DNA from: SAR324 cluster bacterium lautmerah10
Lineage (GTDB): Bacteria; SAR324; NAC60-12
Length of the DNA: 44,518 nucleotides
Direction: 5' to 3'
NCBI GenBank assembly: GCA_001469005.2
Contig: LNZD02000027.1
Location: forward strand, 1 to 44,518
The notes under the pieces were generated by a model. That model ran no database searches, was not told the DNA's origin, and was given only the letters and a program-made list of their open reading frames with translations. Below, piece after piece: positions 1-8,241 of this stretch (positions within the stretch are counted from its first letter, which is position 1; every line of letters begins with the position of its first letter). Made by a program: the position numbers and the translations under genes.

Positions 1-1553
1 ACCCTCACCGAGTCATACTCCACACCCAGCTCCCCTGCCACAATCAGTCGGATTTTGGTGTTCAAACCCTGACCCATTTCTGTCCCACCTGTTGAAACCT
101 GAACCGTTCCATCCAGATAGAGATTCACCAATGCATTTCCCTGATTCAGAAAAGTGGTGGTAAAGGAAATACCAAATTTCATTGGGGTCAGCGCAATTCC
201 TCTCAGATGGGTTTTTGAGGCTTTGTTGAACGCCTCTATGGCAGAAAGCTTTTTTTGATAATCGGTTTTTTCCGCGAGGCGGTCCATCATTTCCGGAAGA
301 CAGTGAGCATGGACCTTCTGACCATAGGGTGTGACGTTCTGCTCATGCTTTCCGTAACAGTTGAGTCTTCTCACCTCAAATGCGTCTTTACCCAAAGTGA
401 TCGCTATTTCCTGCATGATGTTTTCAATATTGGCCATCCCCTGGGGACCGCCAAAACCCCGAAGAGCCGTGTTGGGTGGAAGATTGGTGCGACAGACCTG
501 CCCCTTGATCAGAACGTTGGGGATGAAATAGGCATTATCCGAATGGAGCATGGCTCGTTCCATGATTGCCGTGGAAAGATCTGCATAAGCTCCCCCGTTG
601 GAAAAGAGTTTTACCTCCAATCCTGTGATTCTGCCTTCACTGGTATAAGCTGATTTATAGCGGATCAGGAACGGGTGACGTTTCCCGGTGGTTTTCATAT
701 CATCATCCTTGGTGAAAACCATCCGTGCCGGTCTTTTCAGATGGTACGCCACCAGCGACGCCATCACAGCTGGAATCGCCGCCTGGGTCTCTTTTCCACC
801 AAAACCACCCCCCATTCGCTTGCAAACCGCAACCACCTGGTGAAACCCTAAATTTAGTGCTTCCGCAACCACCTGCTGGATTTCACTCGTGTTCTGAGTG
901 GATGAATGAACATGAAGCTGATCTTCCTCTCCAGGAACGACCAAAACCGCCTGGGACTCCAGATAGAAATGCTCCTGACCATTGCAATGAAAAGTACCCT
1001 CAAGACGATGCTCTGCCTCTTCCCAGGCCTTTTCGAAATCACCCCTTTCTATTTTTCGGGGAACTCCCAGAAACTCTTCTTTGGCCAAAGCCTGATCGAT
1101 GGTGAAGACCGGTTCCAGTTCCTCGATTTCAAAACGGACTCCTTTTCGGGCTACCAGGGCTGCTTCCTCGTTTTCCGAGGCAATCACAGCAACGGGCTGA
1201 CCAACATAATGCACTCTATTTTCAGCAAGGAATGGTTCATCGGAAATAATATTGCCGAAATGATTATTCCCAGGAAGATCTTGAAAGGTGAAGATGCCTA
1301 AAATTCCAGGAATTTGTTTCAACTCCTCAAAGTTGTGAGCCAAAATCTTTCCATGCGGGGAAGGACTCGGAATGTAATCAACCCAGACTTCATCCTTGGA
1401 AGAAGGCAAATCGTCCACAAACTTAGCCTCTCCTCCGACATGAGCAATGGCGGATTCGTGGGGAACCTGAAAAGAACTGGTAGGAAGGCTTTCCGAAGAA
1501 GTTGCTTTTTCGGATTCAGGCCGAGTAGGCAGTGGGCTGAGGATTTGACTCAT
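1..1553 (-). CDS. xdhB: Xanthine dehydrogenase, molybdopterin-binding large subunit (partial, 3' end off window)
   Basis: Large subunit of a two-subunit molybdenum hydroxylase that oxidises hypoxanthine and xanthine to urate in the cytoplasm. I read it directly from the minus strand; it is open to the left edge, so the C-terminal third or so is missing. Visible landmarks in order are the N-terminal HESAxxHVGGEAxFxDD block, GQEHFYLE, the family motif RMGGGFGGKE that contacts the molybdenum cofactor, LRGFGGPQG, and near the edge KFGISFTTTFLNQGNA and GGTEMGQG. These match Rhodobacter capsulatus XdhB block for block, which supports xanthine dehydrogenase over a CO or aldehyde dehydrogenase homologue. 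The ATG at 1553 lies 38 bases inside the end of xdhA, so the two are translationally coupled. The maturation gene xdhC is not visible. Confidence 0.93.
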   Translation of the reverse strand, partial: MSQILSPLPTRPESEKATSSESLPTSSFQVPHESAIAHVGGEAKFVDDLPSSKDEVWVDYIPSPSPHGKILAHNFEELKQIPGILGIFTFQDLPGNNHFGNIISDEPFLAENRVHYVGQPVAVIASENEEAALVARKGVRFEIEELEPVFTIDQALAKEEFLGVPRKIERGDFEKAWEEAEHRLEGTFHCNGQEHFYLESQAVLVVPGEEDQLHVHSSTQNTSEIQQVVAEALNLGFHQVVAVCKRMGGGFGGKETQAAIPAVMASLVAYHLKRPARMVFTKDDDMKTTGKRHPFLIRYKSAYTSEGRITGLEVKLFSNGGAYADLSTAIMERAMLHSDNAYFIPNVLIKGQVCRTNLPPNTALRGFGGPQGMANIENIMQEIAITLGKDAFEVRRLNCYGKHEQNVTPYGQKVHAHCLPEMMDRLAEKTDYQKKLSAIEAFNKASKTHLRGIALTPMKFGISFTTTFLNQGNALVNLYLDGTVQVSTGGTEMGQGLNTKIRLIVAGELGVEYDSVR

Positions 1554-2973
1554 AATATAATTTTTCAAAAATATTTTCTGCCAGGCGCAACCTGTAATCT
1601 TTTGAGGCCCTCACATCGCTGATAGGGCTGATTTCCTGGACTGCTTTTCTGCCCGCCTGCTTCATAATATCCAGGCTAAAGTCTTTTCCATTTAACCAAT
1701 CTTCAGTTTTTTTCAAGCGAAGTGCAACCGGTGCAACTCCTCCCATGGCCAGTCTCACTTTGGTCATGCGATTTTGATTGAGACTCAAAAGCATTCCTGC
1801 CGTGAATGAAGATATATCCAAATCCTTTCTTTTGGAAACCTTATAAAGCCTGAAGATGTCATTTTTTTCTGGGAGCTTTAAGCTGATGCTTCGGATCATT
1901 TCACCAGGCATCAAATCCATCTTTTTGTAGCCCTTGAAAAAATCCTTGATTTCCACATGACGAGTTCCTGTGCTGTTTGTCAGTTCCAGAACTGCATCTG
2001 TGACCAGAAGAAAAGGGAGTGAATCCGCAATGGGAGAAGCATTGGCAATATTTCCCCCAATGGTTCCAGCGTTACGAATCTGCGGTGACCCAAAAACTTT
2101 CAGGATCTTATGAAACTCAGGAAGATTCGATTTACAATACCTTTCCAATTCAGTCCAATTAACTCCTGCACCAAAGCTAAGAGTTGCATCATTGTTTTCC
2201 AAGAAATCGAGTTCCTTTAGGTGAGACAAACTGATGATTTTTTTGAAATCGCTCTTTCCCTTATTCACTTGGACCGAAACATCTGTTCCCCCGCTGACAA
2301 TTCTGGCTTGGGGATGTTCTGCCCGATATAAAGCTGCTTCCGAAACAGTCGTTGGCAGATAAACACTTTTTTCATCACCAGGTTGAGAAAAACTTGATGC
2401 TTGAACCACTGCTGGGGACAGAATGACCTCTTCGAGTTCCTTCTCCATTTCCTTGTTTCTATAACGTTCTGAAACCTTTGGAAGGCTTTTCTGATCCAGT
2501 GAGAATGCAGCTTCAAAAATTTGTTGATAGCCGGTGCAGCGGCAAAGGTTTCCTGTTAAACCCAACTCAACATGCTCTCTATTAAACGGAATCTGTTGCT
2601 CCAAGAGAGCTGTCAATGCCATCACAAAACCCGGGGTGCAATAACCGCACTGTGAGCCGAAATGCTCCACCATTGCCTGCTGGATCGGGTGCAGTACGCC
2701 GTCCTCACTAAGGGCTTCAACGGTAATGACATGCATCCCATCGATTTGAAAAAGATACTGGATACAACAATCCACTCCATCATAGTTCCATCTTCCTTGT
2801 TGAAACCTTCCCAACAGAACCGTGCACGATCCGCAATCCCCTTCAGCACAAACAACTTTGGTCCCCGTCAGTCCAAGCTCTTTGCGTAAAAAATCCGACA
2901 AAGTCCTGAAAACAGATTCTCCGCGAACCTCTTGACGCATTCCGTTCACATAAAATATCAGACTGTCACGCAT
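1516..2973 (-). CDS. xdhA: Xanthine dehydrogenase, [2Fe-2S]/FAD small subunit
   Basis: Electron-transfer subunit (485 aa) that passes electrons from the molybdenum centre through two [2Fe-2S] clusters to FAD and NAD. The plant-ferredoxin-type cluster is seen in CAEGDCGSCTVL (about residues 42-53). The second cluster is in QCGYCTPG and LCRCTGYQ (about 108-150). The FAD domain follows with IVSGGTDV and TIGGNIANASPIADS (about 220-320). Length and domain order match R. capsulatus XdhA, with the FAD domain fused to the iron-sulfur domain. It overlaps the start of xdhB by 38 bases. No transporter, xdhC or regulator is visible next to it. A nucleobase-deaminase-like gene lies near 40.3 kb, but it is too distant to call one purine operon. 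Confidence 0.94.
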   Translation of the reverse strand: MRDSLIFYVNGMRQEVRGESVFRTLSDFLRKELGLTGTKVVCAEGDCGSCTVLLGRFQQGRWNYDGVDCCIQYLFQIDGMHVITVEALSEDGVLHPIQQAMVEHFGSQCGYCTPGFVMALTALLEQQIPFNREHVELGLTGNLCRCTGYQQIFEAAFSLDQKSLPKVSERYRNKEMEKELEEVILSPAVVQASSFSQPGDEKSVYLPTTVSEAALYRAEHPQARIVSGGTDVSVQVNKGKSDFKKIISLSHLKELDFLENNDATLSFGAGVNWTELERYCKSNLPEFHKILKVFGSPQIRNAGTIGGNIANASPIADSLPFLLVTDAVLELTNSTGTRHVEIKDFFKGYKKMDLMPGEMIRSISLKLPEKNDIFRLYKVSKRKDLDISSFTAGMLLSLNQNRMTKVRLAMGGVAPVALRLKKTEDWLNGKDFSLDIMKQAGRKAVQEISPISDVRASKDYRLRLAENIFEKLYYESNPQPTAYSA

Positions 2974-3231
2974 AATCTCTAAGGGTTTGTTACATTCAGT
3001 TGAAGATCAAAATGTTTATAAATCTTTAAATCTCAATAATGAAACAAAAAAGTTGAATGAATAAAGAATTCGATGTTGATTTTCAAAAATGATTTCTGAG
3101 GATTCAAAATTTAAATGTTGAATGCAAGTATTTGATTTGATTGAAAGCTTTCAGAGAATAGTATGCTGTCATGCCGCCAAATCGGCAAGTTAATTTCGGA
3201 AGGGAAAAAAGAGGAACTGGAAAAGGGAGGC
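2974..3231. other. AT-rich intergenic region upstream of xdhA
   Basis: About 260 bases without a convincing gene, between the end of the flagellin unit and xdhA. It must hold the xdhA promoter and leader (minus strand), but I cannot pick a clear -35/-10 pair. It contains a perfect 12-bp palindrome, TGAAAGCTTTCA, at 3142-3153, which could be an operator. The xdhA ribosome site is weak (TTAGAG just upstream of the ATG). Confidence 0.4.
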
Positions 3232-3257
3232 AGTGCGGGAAAACCCTATCCCGCACT
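3232..3257 (-). terminator. Probable terminator of the flagellin gene
   Basis: Perfect 8-bp inverted repeat, AGTGCGGG at 3232-3239 and CCCGCACT at 3250-3257, with a 10-base loop. It starts 28 bases after the flagellin stop codon. Read on the minus strand it is followed by pyrimidine-rich DNA with short T runs rather than one long T tract, so it is a good but not ideal intrinsic terminator. Confidence 0.65.
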
Positions 3258-3284
3258 CATCAGACAGTTTGGGGACTGATTGGA

Positions 3285-4901
3285 TCAGCCGTTGCTTTGG
3301 ATCAGGTCCAGAACGGTTCGGGGAACCTGATTGGCCTGTGAAACCATGGCCGTGCTGGCCTGGAGCATGATCTGGTCTCCAGTCAGTTTTGACATCTCTT
3401 CAGCCATATCCGAATCACGAATGACGGATTCAGCCTGGGTGATGTTTTCTTCTGCAATCTTCAGACTGTTGAGATTGCTTTCCACCGCATTTTTCTGGAA
3501 TGCTCCAAGTTCTCCTCGAGCTACTGCAATCTCTTCGATCACTCTATCAATGATCTTTGCAGAATCTCGGGCACCTTGCATGGTCCTAACGTCAATATCA
3601 GCGATGCTCTGAAAATTACTGTCATTGACAACTCCATGACCGAGATGCTTAGTGCGAACATTGATGAAAGAAAAGCTGGGATTCAAACCCGAATCCGGAC
3701 CTACCTGGAATTCTTTAGATTGTTGGGAAACATGAATGTATCCCTCAATTTTTCCACTGTCAGGGCCGCCGACCACTTCTTCATTAGACTCTTTCATGAA
3801 TTCAGTACCAATCCTAGCACCAACATCATCGTAAATAGGAATTTCCTTGAGACCAATGACTCTATTATACTCAATGGTCACACCAGCTGCAGAGGTTCCA
3901 TCTAAAGCTGATAAAATTTGACCTTGGCCAAGTGCGACTTCCCTATTAATAGTACCTTCGACGTTTTTACCTGGCTCTGACAATTGAGCTACATTGGCTT
4001 CATCTGACAAAACTCCAGGAATAGAACTGGTAACTGAGAACGAGTGTTCATCACCAAACTGGTTATGCCTAATTAACAAAGTCTTATTGGGAGTTTCAAG
4101 AACATGTACATCCAACCCTGACTCAGCAATAGCATTCTTAATACTGTGAACTACAATCGATCTTATAGATGCTGCCATCTCATCAGGAGGGAACCTGGAT
4201 GGATCTTTCCGCGTGTTCTCGACAATTTGCTGAATATCTTTTGAAATTTGTCCTTCTCGGGTATCCAAGGTGGCGTTTTTCCCGCCCTCAGAAATCACCA
4301 TAAAAAGACCATCTGCAATATTTTCAACGGTAATTGGAACTGTTCCTTCCTTTGACGCCCGGGTAGCAACCTGGTGGATATCAACTTCCCAGCCACTTTC
4401 CGGGGATGGAGGAGTTTGCGGAAGAGCAGAAACAAATCGAAGATTGTCTCCCACTGTTACCCCATTGGCTCCCATACTTCCATCGAGCAGAGTATGACTT
4501 CCAAATTGGGTGTTTTGTGAGATCCGGTCGATCGTTCTCAGCAGCTGTTCGATCTCCATCTGGTCTGCAGCCAGCATTTGAGGATCGTTAACGGCTTCAT
4601 TCTGAGCATGGGTGGCCAATTGCCTTAGCCGCACCAATATACTGCTCACTTCATTCAACGAACCTTCAGCCGTCTGCATCAGCGAAACGGACTGGGTCGC
4701 ATTATTGTAGGCCTGTTGAATGCCTACGATTCGGCCCCGTAAACGCTCGGAAGCGATCAAAGATGCCGGACCGTCCGCACCTTTATTGATTTTGACCCCG
4801 GAACTGAGCTTCTCGATACTGTTCCTCACTTGATCGAAGTGATTCCCGGAATGTCGAAGCGCGTTTAACGAAGTCGGATTCTGTCTGATTCTCATCGCCA
4901 T
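3285..4901 (-). CDS. fliC: Flagellin
   Basis: Structural subunit of the flagellar filament, exported by the flagellar type III system. The conserved ends that form the D0/D1 coiled-coil are clear: an N-terminal block (about residues 1-145, including KLSSGVKINKGADGPASL and RLRQLATHAQNEAVND) and a C-terminal block (about 440-538, ending with SQANQVPRTVLDLIQ). The central 300 residues are variable, surface-exposed D2/D3-type sequence, making this 538-aa protein mid-to-large for a flagellin. An upstream in-frame GTG at 4913 exists, but GGAG lies six bases before the ATG at 4901 and is inside that extension, so 4901 is the better start. A sigma-28-like promoter lies about 75-100 bases upstream. 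No FliS, FliD or FlaG gene is adjacent. Confidence 0.95.
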   Translation of the reverse strand: MAMRIRQNPTSLNALRHSGNHFDQVRNSIEKLSSGVKINKGADGPASLIASERLRGRIVGIQQAYNNATQSVSLMQTAEGSLNEVSSILVRLRQLATHAQNEAVNDPQMLAADQMEIEQLLRTIDRISQNTQFGSHTLLDGSMGANGVTVGDNLRFVSALPQTPPSPESGWEVDIHQVATRASKEGTVPITVENIADGLFMVISEGGKNATLDTREGQISKDIQQIVENTRKDPSRFPPDEMAASIRSIVVHSIKNAIAESGLDVHVLETPNKTLLIRHNQFGDEHSFSVTSSIPGVLSDEANVAQLSEPGKNVEGTINREVALGQGQILSALDGTSAAGVTIEYNRVIGLKEIPIYDDVGARIGTEFMKESNEEVVGGPDSGKIEGYIHVSQQSKEFQVGPDSGLNPSFSFINVRTKHLGHGVVNDSNFQSIADIDVRTMQGARDSAKIIDRVIEEIAVARGELGAFQKNAVESNLNSLKIAEENITQAESVIRDSDMAEEMSKLTGDQIMLQASTAMVSQANQVPRTVLDLIQSNG

Positions 4902-4941
4902 GATGGACTCCACGTGATGAATTGCCTTAAAATTAACTTCA

Positions 4942-4956
4942 CCGGGAACTTCCCGG
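4942..4956. promoter_or_regulatory. Palindrome in the flagellin leader
   Basis: CCGGGAACTTCCCGG is a perfect inverted repeat with 7-base arms around one base, in the untranslated leader between the predicted sigma-28 start point and the flagellin ATG. In RNA it can fold as a CCGGG/CCCGG stem with a five-base loop. It could be a protein operator or an mRNA-stability or translation-control hairpin; the sequence alone cannot decide. Confidence 0.4.
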
Positions 4957-4974
4957 CAAATGCTCTTGGACCCT

Positions 4975-5001
4975 TCATCGACGGATGGGAAAAAAACTTT
5001 A
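4975..5001 (-). promoter_or_regulatory. Sigma-28 (FliA)-type promoter of flagellin
   Basis: On the minus strand the sequence reads TAAAGTTT (5001-4994), an 11-base spacer, then GTCGATGA (4982-4975). The classic enteric FliA consensus is TAAAGTTT, 11 bases, GCCGATAA. The -35 matches 8 of 8, the spacing is exact, and the -10 matches 6 of 8. It sits correctly upstream of fliC, so late, FliA-dependent flagellin expression is likely. No fliA gene is in this window. Confidence 0.75.
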
Positions 5002-5051
5002 GCGATGAAAATAATTTTTTTTGTGAAATCGCTTAGATACCAAAAAAACCA

Positions 5052-5636
5052 TCAAGACTGGGGAAGCAAACCAAAACCGAGCACAAAGATTTCAACACTT
5101 TCTGATCGTGAACTTTTTGGTTTGAAGAGTTTTAAAGACTCGAAGCAGAGACGGATTTCTGATTTGAGCCGATTCAGAGGTTCACCCTGGAAAGCTTTAA
5201 GCACCAGAGTTCCACCCGGTTTCAAATGACGTTGGGCAAATGACAGTGCTTGGGAATTCAGATCATAGGATCGTTGGCTATCCACGGATGGAATGCCGGT
5301 GGTATCCGGAGCCATGTCACTGAGCACCAGGTCGAATCTGGACGAAGCCAAAATACTTTCTTCTAACATAGATATGTCACTTTGGAAAATCCTGACGCTC
5401 TCCGGAAACTGAATTTTCACTTGTTTCAGATCCACTCCGGTCAAACTGCCTTCCGGGAGGACTTTCTTGGCAGCATACTGAAGCCAGGACCCAGGAGCAC
5501 AGCCCAGATCGATAACATGCTGGCCCCTGCGTAACAGGCGGAACTTACGGTCCATTTCTTCAAGCTTGAATGCAGAGCGGGCAACATATCCTTGTTTTCT
5601 CGCCTCCTTGAAGTAATGGTCCTGGATTTTTTTCAT
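5052..5636 (-). CDS. rlmE: 23S rRNA (uridine-2552-2'-O)-methyltransferase RlmE (FtsJ/RrmJ)
   Basis: SAM-dependent methyltransferase (194 aa) that 2'-O-methylates U2552 in the ribosomal A-loop during late 50S assembly. The Rossmann motif I is VIDLGCAPGSW (about 42-52). The K-D-K-E catalytic tetrad of the family can be placed in RSAFKLEE, LVLSDMAPDTTG, GTLVLKAFQGE and RSESVEIFVLG. Length is close to the E. coli enzyme (209 aa). The start codon overlaps the stop of the upstream RadC-like gene by four bases (ATGA), so the pair is translationally coupled. Confidence 0.94.
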   Translation of the reverse strand: MKKIQDHYFKEARKQGYVARSAFKLEEMDRKFRLLRRGQHVIDLGCAPGSWLQYAAKKVLPEGSLTGVDLKQVKIQFPESVRIFQSDISMLEESILASSRFDLVLSDMAPDTTGIPSVDSQRSYDLNSQALSFAQRHLKPGGTLVLKAFQGEPLNRLKSEIRLCFESLKLFKPKSSRSESVEIFVLGFGLLPQS

Positions 5637-7021
5637 AGCCAGCCCTCATCGGCAAAACTAGTAAAGTCTTCTTTACTTATGATGACATGATCCAGCAATG
5701 GGATTCCCAGTAACTCTCCGGATTCCTGAAGACGCCGGGTGATCCGTTTGTCTTCTTCTGAGGGGCTGGAATCACCCGAGGGATGATTATGGATACAGAT
5801 TATGGCAGCAGCTCTCTGCTCAATGGCTTCCGCAAAAACTTCACGAGGATGAACCAGGCTTCGATTAAGAAGCCCAACCGTTACTGTCGTTTCTGATAAA
5901 AAGCGATGTTTGTTATCCAAGATCACAATGATGAAACGCTCTTGTTTGAGATTTCCCAACCTGGTCTGAAAATGATGATAGATGTCTCGGCTAGAGCTAA
6001 ACTGAACACCAAGGTTCATGGGTTCTTCATGAAATCTGCGGCAAAGTTCCAACAGCACTTTAAATCTAAGAGGTGTTTTTGAACCGGGTTGGAGATGATC
6101 CCATTCCAGCAGCTTTGATTCGTCAATGGATTTTAATCGAAATTCTGCTTCGCCTTCCAGTTTAGTCATATTCTGTTGAAAATCTTCATCCTCCAACAAC
6201 CATTCGGTGAGTTCTTCTGTTTTCAATGCGTCCCATCTGTTTTTTTGGACCAAGGTTTCAATGGTATCTTGTTCATTTAATCCGTTCTGCTGAGAGGGCC
6301 ATTTGCAGTTTTGAGCAAGCCTACATTGCTCACACAAAGGAAACGGGCCGCATACCCCCGGTAGTTCTGCATGGGCCCATTCCCCGGCAAAAATTGATGC
6401 TTTTAAGTCCCATTTCCATGCTTCGCTTGGTCCTTCAGATTCTGCACAGAGCTCCACCCACTTCCGAGGATGTTCGCTAATTCCTGGAAGGGCACCTCGG
6501 TGAAAACGGTTCCAAGCGAAAAAACCTCCTTTACTTGCAGGAACTCGGAAATCCTGTTTCTGCAACCAGTTCATTCCGGACCACTCCTCTTTTTCTTCGA
6601 ACAGTTCCCACCATTCTTCAAGTGTTTCCAGATTTTCGAGCACTACCGGATTCATGCTTGTCTTGCCCATGAGACGGAAAAAACCTGTAATCTGAGCAGT
6701 CAACGATTCTTTTTGTTTCGGTGGGAGGGTGCTTGTCTGATCAATCACCTTCCGTACTTCATCTGAACGGAAATAGTACGGGTTCAGATGTTTGACGAGA
6801 CCGAAGATTTTTTTCTGTTCTGCGAACTTTGAAAATGGTCCTGTTGTGATTCCATGATTCTTTAAAATGAACTCCAGCCATTGATCATACAATTGATCGA
6901 TATTGAAAACGGCTCTATCACTTCCGCTTTCAAGACTTTTCAACCAGGGGTTTTTGCTCCAGACTGAAATCGACCATTGATCGATTTGATCAAAAAAGTC
7001 ATCTTTCATAGCATCATTCAA
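5633..7021 (-). CDS. RadC/JAMM-domain protein with a Cys4 cluster in a long N-terminal region
   Basis: Protein of 462 aa. The C-terminal 125 residues are a RadC-type JAB1/MPN domain with the complete metal motif: H411-x-H413, S421 and D424 in HNHPSGDSSPSEED. Before it (about 280-330) is a short piece resembling the helix-hairpin-helix tail of ordinary RadC proteins. The first 270 residues are not normal RadC, which is usually about 225 aa in all. They contain C224-x5-C230-x2-C233-x5-C239, close to the C-x6-C-x2-C-x5-C [4Fe-4S] loop of endonuclease III/MutY glycosylases. I could not find a clear HhH-GPD catalytic Lys/Asp, so glycosylase activity is not supported. It is transcribed ahead of rlmE with a four-base overlap. 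RadC's biochemical role is poorly defined; a DNA-related role here is inference. Confidence 0.8.
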   Translation of the reverse strand: MNDAMKDDFFDQIDQWSISVWSKNPWLKSLESGSDRAVFNIDQLYDQWLEFILKNHGITTGPFSKFAEQKKIFGLVKHLNPYYFRSDEVRKVIDQTSTLPPKQKESLTAQITGFFRLMGKTSMNPVVLENLETLEEWWELFEEKEEWSGMNWLQKQDFRVPASKGGFFAWNRFHRGALPGISEHPRKWVELCAESEGPSEAWKWDLKASIFAGEWAHAELPGVCGPFPLCEQCRLAQNCKWPSQQNGLNEQDTIETLVQKNRWDALKTEELTEWLLEDEDFQQNMTKLEGEAEFRLKSIDESKLLEWDHLQPGSKTPLRFKVLLELCRRFHEEPMNLGVQFSSSRDIYHHFQTRLGNLKQERFIIVILDNKHRFLSETTVTVGLLNRSLVHPREVFAEAIEQRAAAIICIHNHPSGDSSPSEEDKRITRRLQESGELLGIPLLDHVIISKEDFTSFADEGWL

Positions 7022-7188
7022 GAGGACTACTCAACTTCCAAACCCAGCAAATAACGAGGAAAGAAGATTGAATTTCTAAAGTACCTCACCCAGAATACAG
7101 CAGTATGAAAAAGAAAAAAGGATCTCTGTTCAAGTCTTCAATTTAAATTCAAATCTTAAAATATTACCACTTATCCTGATCGACCTAT

Positions 7189-7218
7189 TTGACTAGAAAT
7201 CATCAATGATTTTAGAAA
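7189..7218 (+). promoter_or_regulatory. Candidate motAB promoter with a palindromic spacer
   Basis: TTGACT (7189-7194) and TAGAAA (7213-7218) are spaced by 18 bases and lie about 55 bases upstream of motA. The spacer is almost wholly AAATCAT-CA-ATGATTT (7197-7212), an inverted repeat with perfect 7-base arms. A repressor bound there would block polymerase. The -10 match is only moderate. Confidence 0.4.
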
Positions 7219-7274
7219 ATTAAGTACCAAAAAAGAAATTCACTCAAAACACTTTTAGAACTGAGGTAAGAAAT

Positions 7275-8240
7275 ATGTCCGATAAACTGGGAACCGTGAT
7301 TGGGTTGCTCATTGGAGCTACGCTCGTGATTTTTGGCATTATTTGGCCTGATCATCTTTCAAACTACTATTTATACCAGCTGAGGGAATTTGAAATGACC
7401 CTTGAATCCTTGAAGCAAAATGGCGCACCTATAGAACAGATTCGTGCACATCAGGCTGGTTTCCAGGCTTTTCAGGATTCCTGGTTCGGATCGATTTCGA
7501 GATTTGCAGACCTTAAGTCTCTGCTTATTGTTTTGGGGGGTGCCTATGCTGCGACTCTGGTCGCCTTCCGCTTTGGAGACGCGATTCGTGCTTTCATCTT
7601 CATCGGCCACGTATTTATGCGGGCCAAACAAGATGAGGATTTTTTGGAAGTCTACCATACGGTCCTGAAACTCAGTGAAAAAAGGGTTAACAAACAGATG
7701 ATCACAGATGAAGAAATTGCTGCTGTGAGCAACAACGATCTCAGAAACTGGCTCCAGGATTTCATTGCGGTCGAAATCGTCACTGAAGAAATGATTGAAG
7801 AAATCATTCGCTCAGAAATCGAAATGTATAATTATCGCTCCTACGAAGAAATCGACCTGCTCGAATTTATGGGCCGTGCGTGTCCTGCATTTGGAATGAT
7901 TGGTACCGTGGTTGGGCTGATTCTGATGCTTGGAAGCACAACCAGCGGCGGCGCCGATATCGCAGGGGTGATGGGGGGAATGTCCGTGGCCTTGATCACC
8001 ACTCTTTATGGGGTACTTCTGGCGCAGATCATTTTCCTGCCTATCGCCTCGAAGCGATACCAAATCAAAGAAACTCAGGTGCTGCTGATGGAAATGATGC
8101 GCGAGGGGCTACTTTATTTGAAGCGCAGGGAATTGCCTGAAACCGCAGCCAAGGACCTAATTATTTACCTGCCTCCCAAACTCCGTAAAAAGATTCTTTT
8201 GGAAGAACAGGCCGCGATGAATCAGGACCTGGGACTCTAA
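7275..8240 (+). CDS. motA: Flagellar motor stator protein MotA
   Basis: Ion-conducting stator subunit (321 aa) of the inner membrane; with MotB it drives flagellar rotation. Transmembrane segments lie at about 5-24, 81-99, 200-220 and 237-257, with the large cytoplasmic domain between the second and third. The conserved prolines are present: P204 in CPAFGMIGTVVGL (E. coli P173) and P256 in LAQIIFLPIA (E. coli P222). The periplasmic segment between the first two membrane helices (about 25-80) is much longer than in E. coli, where it is only a short turn. An AGGTAAG ribosome site precedes the ATG. motB begins one base after the stop. Confidence 0.93.
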   Translation: MSDKLGTVIGLLIGATLVIFGIIWPDHLSNYYLYQLREFEMTLESLKQNGAPIEQIRAHQAGFQAFQDSWFGSISRFADLKSLLIVLGGAYAATLVAFRFGDAIRAFIFIGHVFMRAKQDEDFLEVYHTVLKLSEKRVNKQMITDEEIAAVSNNDLRNWLQDFIAVEIVTEEMIEEIIRSEIEMYNYRSYEEIDLLEFMGRACPAFGMIGTVVGLILMLGSTTSGGADIAGVMGGMSVALITTLYGVLLAQIIFLPIASKRYQIKETQVLLMEMMREGLLYLKRRELPETAAKDLIIYLPPKLRKKILLEEQAAMNQDLGL

Positions 8241-8241
8241 G

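Noticed and set aside
255-1622. Several plus-strand open frames of 100-130 codons at the left end
   Set aside because: They are antisense to xdhB, whose minus-strand translation matches xanthine dehydrogenase throughout.
7166-7194. TAAAATAT followed by CTGATCG upstream of motA as a sigma-28 promoter
   Set aside because: The -10 match is poor and the spacing is one base short, unlike the good fliC site.
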